64,000 nucleotides of DNA from Polynucleobacter sp. JS-JIR-5-A7. Its GTDB lineage: Bacteria > Pseudomonadota > Gammaproteobacteria > Burkholderiales > Burkholderiaceae. Made by a program: the position numbers and the translations under genes. Shown here one piece after another: positions 43,765 to 52,255 of the stretch; within the stretch, counting starts at the first letter, position 1, and each line of letters starts with the position of its first letter. The DNA is taken from assembly GCF_018687935.1 (NCBI RefSeq), contig NZ_CP061308.1, forward strand, positions 1,544,048 through 1,608,047, read 5' to 3'. The notes under the pieces were generated by a model that saw only the letters and a program-made list of their open reading frames with translations, made no database searches and had not been told where the DNA came from.

Positions 43765-44348
43765 TTCGTTTTGAATATCCGCTAGGGGCTACTCCGATTG
43801 ATCCAGATGAAGCCCTTGGTCTTATTCCAAAACACATTAGTACGCAAGCTGATTTAAATGCTTGGGAAGAATTGAATATTGTCGAAGGCGCAAATTGGAT
43901 CGCGCGTCAAAAGATTATTCAAGGCTTGAATGAAGGGCTGGTACGTGAGCTACATCGCCGTATGTTTAACCAAACATGACTCTGGGCTGGCACGTTCAGA
44001 AAGAGCGCTAAGAATATCGGTATTGACTGGACCCAGATTGCTGTTGCCCTTAAGAATCTCTTAGATAACACTAGCTATCAGATTAAAAATAAAGCGATGT
44101 CCATTGATGAAATCGTAGTGCGCTTTCATCATCAACTTGTGCTAATCCATGCGTTTCCGAACGGTAATGGTCGACATGCTCGCCTCATAGCAGACGCACT
44201 CATTGTCAATCTTGGTGGCAAGAGATTTTCTTGGGGTAGTAATACTGCAATCACCAACCTAGATGTTGTCCGCCAAAACTACTTATCAGCACTGCGCACT
44301 GCGGATAAGGGCGATATCGCGCCGTTAATGTATTTTGCTAGACAATAA
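43758..44348 (+). pseudogene. Mobile mystery protein B (Fic family), broken by an in-frame stop
   Basis: One continuous frame of 196 codons interrupted by a single TGA at 43977-43979 (codon 74). In the family this position, just before the LWAGTFRKS block (usually VWRWAGTF), is tryptophan, so a TGG to TGA change explains it. Downstream the frame is intact and keeps the Fic motif HAFPNGNGRHAR, with Asn where canonical Fic enzymes have Asp or Glu. Fic proteins transfer AMP or related groups to proteins. The GTG start overlaps protein A. An internal ATG at 44097 could make an 83-residue Fic-motif fragment, but this is unlikely to be functional. Confidence 0.85.
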
Positions 44349-44362
44349 AACGAAATTCCTGG

Positions 44363-44401
44363 GTTTCCAGTAAATTAAAGAAAAATCAAGAAACTGGAGA
44401 C
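44363..44401 (+). promoter_or_regulatory. Inverted repeat covering the ribosome-binding site of the hydratase gene
   Basis: GTTTCCAGT (44363-44371) and ACTGGAGAC (44393-44401) are inverted copies with one mismatch, 21 bases apart. The second arm contains the GGAG ribosome-binding site of the gene at 44407. As RNA the hairpin would hide that site; as DNA it could be an operator. Confidence 0.4.
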
Positions 44402-44406
44402 TGAAG

Positions 44407-45192
44407 TTGGCCAACAATCAATTGCCTACCTACCAATACCTCACCGTTGAGGGTGCGGACTTGGTACGAGTCACTTTAAACCGACCTGAAGTACGCAATG
44501 CTTTTAACGCGGGTTTGATTGGCGAGTTGCATGATGTCTTTACAAAGTTAGGGGCTGATGATCACTGTCGAGTGATTGTGCTTCAAGCTTTGGGTAAAAG
44601 TTTTTGTGCGGGCGCTGATCTCAATTGGATGAAGAGTATGGCCAAGTTCACCAATGAAGAAAATATTGCTGACTCTAGAAAGATGGCGCTGATGCTCAAT
44701 GCTATTTATTCCTGCCCAAAACCAGTAATTGCCAAAGTGCAAGGCGATGCCTATGCTGGTGGCGTCGGATTAGCTGCAGTATGCGACATCGTAGTTGCCT
44801 CCTCACAAGTTCGCTTCTGCATATCGGAAGCTAAATTAGGTTTGTTACCAGCAACAATCGCCCCTTATGTCATTAGAGCGCTAGGTGAACAAGCATCACG
44901 TAGATATTTTGTTACTGCAGAAGTCTTTACTGCTGCTCATGCAAAGGATCTAGGTTTTGTCCATGAGCTAGTTGACCCAGAAGCACTTGACAGTAAAGTC
45001 AATGAGATCTGTCAAAGCATTATTAGTAATGGTCAGATGGCGGTGATGGCGTGCAAAAAAATTGTGCAGGATATTTCACATCAAGCTATTACAAATCCTT
45101 TAATTGAGGAGACCGTAAAACGGATCGCCAATATTCGCACTAGTGATGAAGCGCAAGCTCGCATGAAAGCCTTTCTCGAGAAAAGCAAATGA
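44407..45192 (+). CDS. liuC: Methylglutaconyl-CoA hydratase (enoyl-CoA hydratase family)
   Basis: 261 residues, crotonase fold. The oxyanion-hole segments GKSFCAGADLNWM (near residue 61) and GDAYAGGVGLAAVCDI (near residue 114) and SEAKLGLLPATIAPYV match LiuC/AUH-type hydratases; the ADLNWM motif is typical of that subgroup. It would hydrate 3-methylglutaconyl-CoA to HMG-CoA. The start is a TTG seven bases after GGAG. Its stop overlaps the HMG-CoA lyase start (ATGA). Neither methylcrotonyl-CoA carboxylase nor isovaleryl-CoA dehydrogenase genes are beside it, so leucine breakdown is not the obvious role. Confidence 0.85.
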   Translation: MANNQLPTYQYLTVEGADLVRVTLNRPEVRNAFNAGLIGELHDVFTKLGADDHCRVIVLQALGKSFCAGADLNWMKSMAKFTNEENIADSRKMALMLNAIYSCPKPVIAKVQGDAYAGGVGLAAVCDIVVASSQVRFCISEAKLGLLPATIAPYVIRALGEQASRRYFVTAEVFTAAHAKDLGFVHELVDPEALDSKVNEICQSIISNGQMAVMACKKIVQDISHQAITNPLIEETVKRIANIRTSDEAQARMKAFLEKSK

Positions 45193-46115
45193 AGTCATCA
45201 CCAAATCTTCCTAAAAAGGTCAAGATCGTTGAAGTAGGCCCTAGAGATGGCTTGCAAAATGAAAAAGAGTTTGTGCCCATTGAGACCAAAGTTGAGCTCA
45301 TCAATCAACTTTCCAATGCAGGCTTCCCCAATATCGAAGCAGCCTCCTTTGTATCGCCTAAGTGGATTCCACAAATGGCAGGCAGCGCTGAAGTGATGGC
45401 TACGATTGCCAGGAAATCAGGCATCATCTATTCGGCCCTCACCCCCAATATGAAAGGATATGAGGACGCATTAGCAGCAAAAACAGATGAGATCGTCATC
45501 TTTTCTGCTGCCTCCGAAGTCTTTGCTCAAAAAAATATCAATTGCAGTATCGCTGAATCGGTTGAGCGTTTTATTCCTGTAGTCAATGCCGCCAAACGTG
45601 ATGGTATTCGGGTTCGCGGCAGCATCTCATGTTCATTTGGTTGCCCCTATCAAGGTTTAGTAGAGCCTAGGCAAGTTGCTGAGGTAGTTAAAAGAATGAT
45701 GGATTTAGGTTGCGATGAAATCGATATTGCAGATACGATTGGAGTGGGCACTCCCGGACAGGTTGCTGCAGTATTTGAAGAAATACTGGCATTTGCTCCT
45801 AAAGAATTATTCTCTGGGCACTTTCATGACACCTATGGGCAATCGCTTGCCAATATTTATGCTGCCATGGAAATGGGTATCAGTATTTTTCACTCCTCCA
45901 TTGCTGGATTAGGTGGCTGCCCTTATGCCAAAGGTGCAACTGGCAATGTCGCTACCGAAGATGTCTTATATATGCTCAAAGGGTTGAGCATTGAAACAGG
46001 TATCGACTTTGACGCCGCAATTAACGCTGGCGAATACATCACCGAAAAAATTGGTAGGCCCAACGCTTCTCGTGCTGGACGCGCCATTACTGCTAAAAAA
46101 TCAACCGGAGATTAA
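45189..46115 (+). CDS. mvaB: Hydroxymethylglutaryl-CoA lyase
   Basis: 308 residues, DRE-TIM metallolyase. It splits HMG-CoA into acetyl-CoA and acetoacetate. VEVGPRDGLQNE at the N-terminus, GHFHDTYGQSLANI near residue 216 with metal-binding His, and the signature GLGGCPYAKGATGNVATED near residue 242 with the catalytic Cys are all present. It is translationally coupled to the hydratase, which makes its substrate. Also called liuE or yngG in other species. Confidence 0.96.
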   Translation: MKSSPNLPKKVKIVEVGPRDGLQNEKEFVPIETKVELINQLSNAGFPNIEAASFVSPKWIPQMAGSAEVMATIARKSGIIYSALTPNMKGYEDALAAKTDEIVIFSAASEVFAQKNINCSIAESVERFIPVVNAAKRDGIRVRGSISCSFGCPYQGLVEPRQVAEVVKRMMDLGCDEIDIADTIGVGTPGQVAAVFEEILAFAPKELFSGHFHDTYGQSLANIYAAMEMGISIFHSSIAGLGGCPYAKGATGNVATEDVLYMLKGLSIETGIDFDAAINAGEYITEKIGRPNASRAGRAITAKKSTGD

Positions 46116-46116
46116 T

Positions 46117-47082
46117 ATGAATAGATTACGTACACTCTTTGCACTCGCGCTTACCGCAGGCTCATTACACTGTGCCGCGCAAAGCTATCCATCCTCGAAT
46201 ATCACGATGGTTGTGCCTTTTGCAGCTGGTAGCGGGACAGATGGAGTCGCTCGTGTGATGGCGACCAAGATGAGCAGTATCTTAGGACAGCCCGTCATCA
46301 TTGATAACAAACCTGGTGCGAGCGCACAGATTGGCGCTCAACTAGTAGCCTCAGCCAAGCCTGATGGCTATACCCTGTTGATGACTACCAATACTTCGCA
46401 CTCAGCCAACCCTTGGTTATTTCAAAATCTAAAGTACGACCCCATTAAAGACTTCACACCGATTGCACGCGTTGGTGAACTACCATTCGTGCTTTGTGTG
46501 AACAACGACCTCCCCGTTAAAACCGTCCAAGAACTGATTGATTACGCCAAAGCCAATCCTGGCAAACTATCTTATGGCACACCAAACAGTACTTCACTAG
46601 TGACAACCGAAACGATCATGCATTTGACCAAAATTAGCATGACACAAATTCCCTATAAATCCAGCCCACAAGCGCTGACTGATCTTATTGGAAATCAAAT
46701 TCAGGTGTATGTGGCAGATACAGGTTCAGGGATGGCGATGATTAAAGCCGGTAAAGTACGCGCCATTGGTTTAACTGGTAACAGACCTTATGCACAATTA
46801 CCGAATGTTCCACCTATTGCGAAAACCATCGCAGGCTTTGATCTTGTGTCATGGAATGGAGTTTTTGGTCCAGCCAATCTTCCTAAGCCCATCATAGACA
46901 AAATCAATGCTGCGATTCAAGAGGCTACTAAAGATAAAGAAGTGCAAGCCAAATTAGCACAACTTGGCTTTGTCATTTGGCCATCCAAGAACCCACAAGA
47001 CTTTGCTCAATACGTTAGTGATCAAATGGCCTACTGGGGTAAGTTGATTATTCAATCAGGCATTAAGTCTGAACTTAACTAA
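46117..47082 (+). CDS. Tripartite tricarboxylate transporter (Bug) solute receptor
   Basis: 321 residues from the ATG at 46117, one base after the lyase stop; an upstream in-frame start lies inside the lyase gene. The signal peptide ends near CAAQS. The mature protein begins YPSSNITMVVPFAAGSGTDGVARVMA (typical PF.AGGxxD opening), with IDNKPGASAQIGAQLVA and ARVGELPFVLCVN following. Bug proteins bind organic acids in the periplasm. No TctA or TctB membrane gene is nearby. The position suggests capture of the operon's dicarboxylate substrate. Confidence 0.92.
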   Translation: MNRLRTLFALALTAGSLHCAAQSYPSSNITMVVPFAAGSGTDGVARVMATKMSSILGQPVIIDNKPGASAQIGAQLVASAKPDGYTLLMTTNTSHSANPWLFQNLKYDPIKDFTPIARVGELPFVLCVNNDLPVKTVQELIDYAKANPGKLSYGTPNSTSLVTTETIMHLTKISMTQIPYKSSPQALTDLIGNQIQVYVADTGSGMAMIKAGKVRAIGLTGNRPYAQLPNVPPIAKTIAGFDLVSWNGVFGPANLPKPIIDKINAAIQEATKDKEVQAKLAQLGFVIWPSKNPQDFAQYVSDQMAYWGKLIIQSGIKSELN

Positions 47083-47102
47083 TTCGTAAATTCTCAAGGA
47101 GT

Positions 47103-48296
47103 ATGATGGGCCCATTAGCTGGCGTTCGCATTTTAGATTTGACCTCAGTCATATTGGGACCTTTTGCGACTCAAATATTGGCATCCATGGGCGCAGAAAT
47201 TATTAAGATTGAAACTCCTGAGGGTGACAATATGCGCGATGTTGGCCCCATGAGAAATCCAAAGATGGGTCACATCTTTTTACAAGCCAATCGCGGTAAA
47301 AAGAGTATCGTTTTGGATCTGAAAGATCCCGAATCCAAGCAAGTCACATTAGATCTTGCGAAAACGGTAGATGTCTTTATTTCTAATATCAGACCTCAAG
47401 CGCTCGATCGTCTTGGTTTAGGTTATGCAGATGTAAAAAAGGTAAATGAGAAGATTATTTATGTTTCCTGCTCAGGATTTGGCCTGAATGGACCATATGC
47501 AGACAAACCTGCTTATGATGACTTGATCCAAGGCGCCACAGGTGTACCCTGGTTAATGCAAGAACATGGGGTACACGAACCTCGCTATGCCCCGACTACT
47601 TTGGGCGACAGGGTCACGGGTCTTCATTCAGTATATGCAGTGACTTCAGCCTTATACGCCAGAGAAAAAACAGGTAAGGGGCAACACGTTGTAGTTCCCA
47701 TGTTTGAATCGATTGCCCAGTTTATTTTAGGAGATCACCTAGGCGGAGAATCCTTCATCCCCCCGATTGGTAAATCGGGATATGCCCGACTTCTATCCCA
47801 CTACCGCAAACCATATGCCACACAAGATGGCTATATCTCCATCCTGATCTATAACGATAAACATTGGAAAAGTTTTTTTGAGGCCATTGGCCAAGCAGAG
47901 CGACTACAGGAAGAAATCTTTTGCACGCACACGAATCGCGCCAACAATATCGACCAGGTTTATAGCGAGGTTGAGAAAATCATTCAAACCAGAACTACTT
48001 CGCAGTGGCGTCAACTTCTGGATCAGTACGACCTACCAAATCAGCCCATGAATTCGATTAGCGATTTAATTCAGGATGAGCACCTCAATCAGACTGCATT
48101 CATCCATACTGAAAATCATCCGAGTGAAGGACAAATTCGGGTCATGAATAGTCCCGTATCTTGGTCTGAAACGCCTGCAGAAGAAAACCTCAGTCCCGCC
48201 CCCACACTCGGTCAACACACTGCCGAGATTTTGCGGGAACTGGGTTACGCAGAAGATGCTATTGCATCCTTAATCCGCTCAGGAATGAAAAAATGA
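47103..48296 (+). CDS. Class III (CaiB/BaiF) CoA-transferase
   Basis: 397 residues. It moves CoA from an acyl-CoA, often succinyl-CoA, to a free acid. N-terminal GPLAGVRILDLTSVILGPFATQ and MGAEIIKIETPEGD are typical; the catalytic Asp is expected in PAYDDLIQGATG near residue 141. The family includes succinate-hydroxymethylglutarate CoA-transferase. An AAGGAG lies right before, and ATG 47106 (second codon) has the better spacing. It overlaps the next gene by ATGA. Likely the entry step of the operon. Confidence 0.92.
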   Translation: MMGPLAGVRILDLTSVILGPFATQILASMGAEIIKIETPEGDNMRDVGPMRNPKMGHIFLQANRGKKSIVLDLKDPESKQVTLDLAKTVDVFISNIRPQALDRLGLGYADVKKVNEKIIYVSCSGFGLNGPYADKPAYDDLIQGATGVPWLMQEHGVHEPRYAPTTLGDRVTGLHSVYAVTSALYAREKTGKGQHVVVPMFESIAQFILGDHLGGESFIPPIGKSGYARLLSHYRKPYATQDGYISILIYNDKHWKSFFEAIGQAERLQEEIFCTHTNRANNIDQVYSEVEKIIQTRTTSQWRQLLDQYDLPNQPMNSISDLIQDEHLNQTAFIHTENHPSEGQIRVMNSPVSWSETPAEENLSPAPTLGQHTAEILRELGYAEDAIASLIRSGMKK

Positions 48297-49456
48297 ATTT
48301 TCAGTTCACGCCAGAGCAGCTGCAAATTCAAGATGCTATTGAAAAACTGTGTAAACCATTCGATGCAGACTATTGGCTTAAAAAAGACCAGTTGGGCGAC
48401 TTTCCCTTTGATTTCCATCAAACACTAGCCGATGCTGGCTGGCTGGGAATAGCAATGCCCCAAGAATATGGTGGTGCAGGTCTAGGCATTACTGAAGCCG
48501 CCTTAATGATGCGCACTATCTCAGGAAGTGGCGCAGGCTTATCCGGGGCCTCTGCAGTGCACATGAATATTTTTGGTTTGCACCCAGTAGTCGTATTTGG
48601 TTCAGATGAACAAAAGCAACGCTGGTTACCGCCATTAATTGCAGGCAAAGATCGCGCCTGTTTTGGGGTGACAGAACCTAATGCTGGCCTCAATACCCTT
48701 AAGCTTTCGACTAAAGCTGAGAAACAGGAAGATCACTACCTTGTAAGCGGACAAAAGATTTGGATTTCGACCGCTCAGGTTGCTACAAAAATTTTACTGC
48801 TAGCACGTACTACGCCTGTTGAAGACGCGAAGGGCACTGAAGGTCTATCCCTGTTTTATACCGACCTCGATCGCTCCTGTATTGATGTGCGTGAAATTGA
48901 AAAAATGGGTCGTAAATGTGTCGACTCTAACGAAGTGTTTATTGATCAGCTAAAGATTCCAGTACAAGATTTAATTGGAGAAGAGGGTAAAGGCTTCTCT
49001 TATATTCTGCATGGCTTAAATCCCGAAAGAATTTTGATTGCGGCTGAAGCCATTGGTCTTGGTCAAGCAGCCTTAGCTCGCGGAGCTCTGTATGCAAAAG
49101 AACGGATTGTGTTTGATCGACCTATAGGTCAAAACCAAGGCATTCAACACCCACTAGCTAAATCTTGGATGGAATTAGAAGCTGCTGACCTCATGGTATT
49201 TAAGGCTGCGAGTTTGTATGATGCAAAACTGTCTTGCGCCGCAGAAGCAAATGCTGCTAAGTACCTAGCAGCAGAAGCCTGTTTTCATGCCTGCGAGAAT
49301 GCCATCATGACTCATGGTGGCATGGGTTATGCCAAGGAATACCATGTAGAGCGCTATCTTCGAGAGTCATGGATTCCACGTTTAGCCCCGGTTAGCCCAC
49401 AACTCATTCTTTGTTTTATTGCCGAAAAGGTCTTAGGCCTACCAAAATCTTATTGA
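48293..49456 (+). CDS. Acyl-CoA dehydrogenase
   Basis: 387 residues, the normal length. FTPEQLQIQDAIEKLC at the N-terminus, FGVTEPNAGLNTLKLSTKA near residue 124, a FAD-contacting WISTAQVA strand, and the C-terminal MTHGGMGYAKEYHVERYLRESW. It would oxidise the acyl-CoA made by the CoA-transferase to the enoyl-CoA used by the hydratase at 44407. Coupled to the CoA-transferase gene by an ATGA overlap. No ETF gene is in this operon; the core etfBA could serve. Confidence 0.92.
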   Translation: MNFQFTPEQLQIQDAIEKLCKPFDADYWLKKDQLGDFPFDFHQTLADAGWLGIAMPQEYGGAGLGITEAALMMRTISGSGAGLSGASAVHMNIFGLHPVVVFGSDEQKQRWLPPLIAGKDRACFGVTEPNAGLNTLKLSTKAEKQEDHYLVSGQKIWISTAQVATKILLLARTTPVEDAKGTEGLSLFYTDLDRSCIDVREIEKMGRKCVDSNEVFIDQLKIPVQDLIGEEGKGFSYILHGLNPERILIAAEAIGLGQAALARGALYAKERIVFDRPIGQNQGIQHPLAKSWMELEAADLMVFKAASLYDAKLSCAAEANAAKYLAAEACFHACENAIMTHGGMGYAKEYHVERYLRESWIPRLAPVSPQLILCFIAEKVLGLPKSY

Positions 49457-49478
49457 TATTTATTTAGAAAGCACATCG

Positions 49479-49871
49479 ATGAGCAATACTAAATCACGTT
49501 ACTTCGTTAAAGCTGGAGAAGTTGAAGGCTATCACCCAGCAAACCATCATGGGACCGTCAATCGTCGACTCATCGGTAGTGAGACTGTTGGCGCAAAACA
49601 GCTAGAAGTGCTTCATGGCACCATTGAAAAAGGTAAGGGCGCTCTACCCCATGCTCACCCTGGAATAGAACAGGTCTGCTATATGCTCGAAGGACGCGCC
49701 AGAGCTGAAGTGAATGGCGAAGTCTGTGAAATGGGCCCAGGTGATGCCTGTTTTTTCCCTGCAGATGCCATGCATGTATTTACCGTCATCAGTGAAGAAC
49801 CAGTGAAGGTCTTGGTCATCTACTCTCCACCTTATGAAGAGAACCCCAAAAGAGTTATCAGACCAACCTGA
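49479..49871 (+). CDS. Cupin-domain protein
   Basis: 130 residues, a single small cupin barrel. The two cupin motifs are visible: GALPHAHPGIEQVCYMLEG (His ligands and Glu) and GDACFFPADAMHVFTV. Probably metal-binding; members range from isomerases to dioxygenases and sensors. It is the last gene of the operon, before a terminator. Its role in the pathway is unknown. Confidence 0.85.
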   Translation: MSNTKSRYFVKAGEVEGYHPANHHGTVNRRLIGSETVGAKQLEVLHGTIEKGKGALPHAHPGIEQVCYMLEGRARAEVNGEVCEMGPGDACFFPADAMHVFTVISEEPVKVLVIYSPPYEENPKRVIRPT

Positions 49872-49874
49872 GGC

Positions 49875-49902
49875 AAATGCCACTCACAAGAGTGGCATTT
49901 TT
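49875..49902 (+). terminator. Terminator of the hydratase-to-cupin operon
   Basis: AAATGCCACTC and GAGTGGCATTT form an 11-base-pair stem with an ACAA loop and a T-run, four bases after the cupin stop. It faces the convergent receptor gene. Confidence 0.88.
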
Positions 49903-49910
49903 CTACCTCG

Positions 49911-51995
49911 TTAATTGAACTGATAACTCATGCCCGCTTGGAAATTAAGGGGCGCCCCTGGAAAGATTCCATCTGGGCTACGGCTAGCGATATAACGCTT
50001 ATCGAATAGATTATTCACCACGCCAAATACTTTCCACTCTTTATTGATAGCGTAGTTTGCACTCCAGTTAACCATTGCGAAGGCAGGAATCTCACCCAGC
50101 GTTCCAATTGCATTTTGTGTAACTGTATTTGCTGCATCAGCGTATTGAGCAGAAATATAATTGACTGAGACTAAAGTATTGAAGCCATTTTTTTGATAAT
50201 TGATACCTAAGTTAGAAGTGAGCTCGGGCGTGTAAGGAATTCGTTTGCCATCCCTTCCCATTGAGCTCGTACCAACAAACTTAGCAACAGGTATATAGGT
50301 TGCATTAGTGTTGAGACTCCAGCCTCGACCCAGCTCATAGCCTAAAGCCAATTCAAGACCTTGATGCAGACTCTTTCCGCCATTTGCTTTTGATATTCCT
50401 GAAGCAAGACTCTGATTGACGATCTGATTACTGAAATCCATACTGAAAACAGCAGAGTCATAAGAAAGAGCTCCCGAGCGGCCCCTCAATCCCAGCTCCA
50501 TATTTGTAGAACGCTCTGGAGCAAGCTGTTGATCTACTCCTTTATCATCAATTGCTGTAGCTAATTGAGCTGGAGCAAAGCCCTTATAAATGCTGCTATA
50601 AATCTGTGCCTCTGGAATGAGTTGCCAAGTGGCGCCAAGCTGGGGAACAGTTTCAATATTCTTGGCATTACCACTTTTACCTGAAATCACATTAGAACGA
50701 TTTTGGTTATAGCTTTCAATTCGGACCCCAGGAATCAGGGCAAAGTTTTGAGTAATTGAGAATCGGTTTTGAGCGTACATTGCAACTGAGTTAGCCTTAT
50801 TTTCCTCATGTAATGAAAGCCGTCCAGAATGTGCAAAGGTTTGCGAAGTCACAACTTGATTAGACTGTGACTCTGTATGTAGGCGAATACCAAACTCAGC
50901 CTCATTAGAGATGCCAAGAGCTTCATAGGCATATGAAACACGGGAATCTATTCCTAGCATTTGAAACTCTCGATTGCGACCTGCCAAACAATCTGCTCCA
51001 ACATTGCAGGGCTTAAAAACTGTTGCATCCTGGGTGCGATCTGCAATTGACTGCCTCCAGTAATCTCGCCCCAACCTACTCCAATACACCAATGTATTGA
51101 TCTTGGTATCAGAGTCAATCTCCAATGAATGGTTGAGGTCTACTGCATTTCTTTGCGTAATAAAGCGATCGTTAGGGGCTGGATTAATGCCCGAGTTCGC
51201 TACAAACTGATTTGGACGCAGACCAACATAAGAGGTATTGATGTTGTTGTCGTAGTGGCTATATTTCAGACTTAACCACTGATTCTGAGCAACTTGCATA
51301 CCTCCTTTGAGCAAGATGTCATACATCTTGAATCCATTATTTTGATAACCATTCGACTCAGCTTGGATGACATTAATCCCTCCAATCATTCCATTGGAAT
51401 CAGATTTTCCGCCAGCCTCTATTTCTGCCAAATGGTATCCATAATTACCAAGCTTACCGGTTAATTTAAAACCCGAAGCGGGAGTTTTACTCAGGTAATT
51501 GATCACACCACCGATGTTGGATGGGCCGTACTGAAGTCCAGAAGCACCCTTTAAGATCTCAATACTGCTAATGCGTTCGACTGGAGGACTATAGTACGAA
51601 GCATTGGAAATAAATAAGCTGGGTTGAATGGGTGCCCCATCCTCTAAAAGCAGGACTTTAGAACTGCGACTGGGGTTCAGTCCGCGAATACCAATATTGG
51701 GAATAGATCCAAGACCGCCCTCGTCTCCGCGAACGTTCACACCTGGGACTGTTTTTAATACATCTTGAAGAGAAAGTGGCTGAAGTAATTCAATTTGCTT
51801 TTCAGTCACAACGTCAACTGTTCCGGGAATCTGACGAGAAGCACCCTCCTCTTTTGCCACAATATCGATTCTGGGTAGTTCAATATCCTTGGCTTTTGCT
51901 AAATTTGAAAGTGCACTTCCAAACACTAACGCGATAGATGAAAACCAAACAATCTTATTGCAGGCGCTTCCAATGACGTGATACTTCATATACAA
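49911..51995 (-). CDS. TonB-dependent outer membrane receptor (FecA-like)
   Basis: 694 residues. Signal peptide, then a plug domain (about 50-170) with DVLKTVPGVNVRGDEGGLGSIPNIGIRGL, VLLLEDGAPI and EILKGASGLQYGPSNIGGVINY, then a 22-strand barrel ending in a C-terminal aromatic/Asn segment (MSYQFN). The plug resembles FecA-type ferric receptors. The genes upstream encode HemP and TonB, which point to heme or iron-siderophore uptake. No cytoplasmic membrane transporter is adjacent. A 78-base gap separates it from hemP. Confidence 0.93.
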   Translation of the reverse strand: MYMKYHVIGSACNKIVWFSSIALVFGSALSNLAKAKDIELPRIDIVAKEEGASRQIPGTVDVVTEKQIELLQPLSLQDVLKTVPGVNVRGDEGGLGSIPNIGIRGLNPSRSSKVLLLEDGAPIQPSLFISNASYYSPPVERISSIEILKGASGLQYGPSNIGGVINYLSKTPASGFKLTGKLGNYGYHLAEIEAGGKSDSNGMIGGINVIQAESNGYQNNGFKMYDILLKGGMQVAQNQWLSLKYSHYDNNINTSYVGLRPNQFVANSGINPAPNDRFITQRNAVDLNHSLEIDSDTKINTLVYWSRLGRDYWRQSIADRTQDATVFKPCNVGADCLAGRNREFQMLGIDSRVSYAYEALGISNEAEFGIRLHTESQSNQVVTSQTFAHSGRLSLHEENKANSVAMYAQNRFSITQNFALIPGVRIESYNQNRSNVISGKSGNAKNIETVPQLGATWQLIPEAQIYSSIYKGFAPAQLATAIDDKGVDQQLAPERSTNMELGLRGRSGALSYDSAVFSMDFSNQIVNQSLASGISKANGGKSLHQGLELALGYELGRGWSLNTNATYIPVAKFVGTSSMGRDGKRIPYTPELTSNLGINYQKNGFNTLVSVNYISAQYADAANTVTQNAIGTLGEIPAFAMVNWSANYAINKEWKVFGVVNNLFDKRYIASRSPDGIFPGAPLNFQAGMSYQFN

Positions 51996-52073
51996 CCTCC
52001 AGTGATAACAACAAAAAATCGCTGGCTATTTGCATATGAAAATGCTCTTGCTGGCTGCTAATTGATAAACTTC

Positions 52074-52250
52074 TTATTTTGTGAGAATGAGCTTCCTCAA
52101 TTTGGTGATACGTAATTGATATCGATGCCCATCATGCTCAATGAATATTAGTTCTTTTGGACCCAGTAAAGTTTTGCTGGAAATAATTTGAGGTAGATCT
52201 CGACAAGATGCGTTGGGCTTTAGCTCAGAATTAGCCATACTGTTATCCAT
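52074..52250 (-). CDS. hemP: Hemin uptake protein HemP
   Basis: 58 residues from the ATG at 52250 (54 from 52238). It shows the family core: SSKTLLGPKELIFIEHDG, then HRYQLRITKLRKLILTK at the C-terminus, with the very conserved LR-x-T and KLILTK. HemP is a small basic protein tied to heme uptake; in some betaproteobacteria it activates the heme receptor gene. It lies six bases after the tonB gene and 78 before the receptor gene, all on one strand. It is short and easily missed. Confidence 0.85.
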   Translation of the reverse strand: MDNSMANSELKPNASCRDLPQIISSKTLLGPKELIFIEHDGHRYQLRITKLRKLILTK

Positions 52251-52255
52251 TGAGA

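Noticed and set aside
43977..43979. TGA in mobile mystery protein B as selenocysteine codon
   Set aside because: The family has tryptophan here, and no SECIS-like hairpin directly follows; a TGG to TGA change is simpler.
43080..44400. Integration at ssrA with a duplicated tmRNA 3' end
   Set aside because: I looked for a second copy of the tmRNA end downstream of the mobile mystery genes and saw none, so no attachment duplication is claimed.
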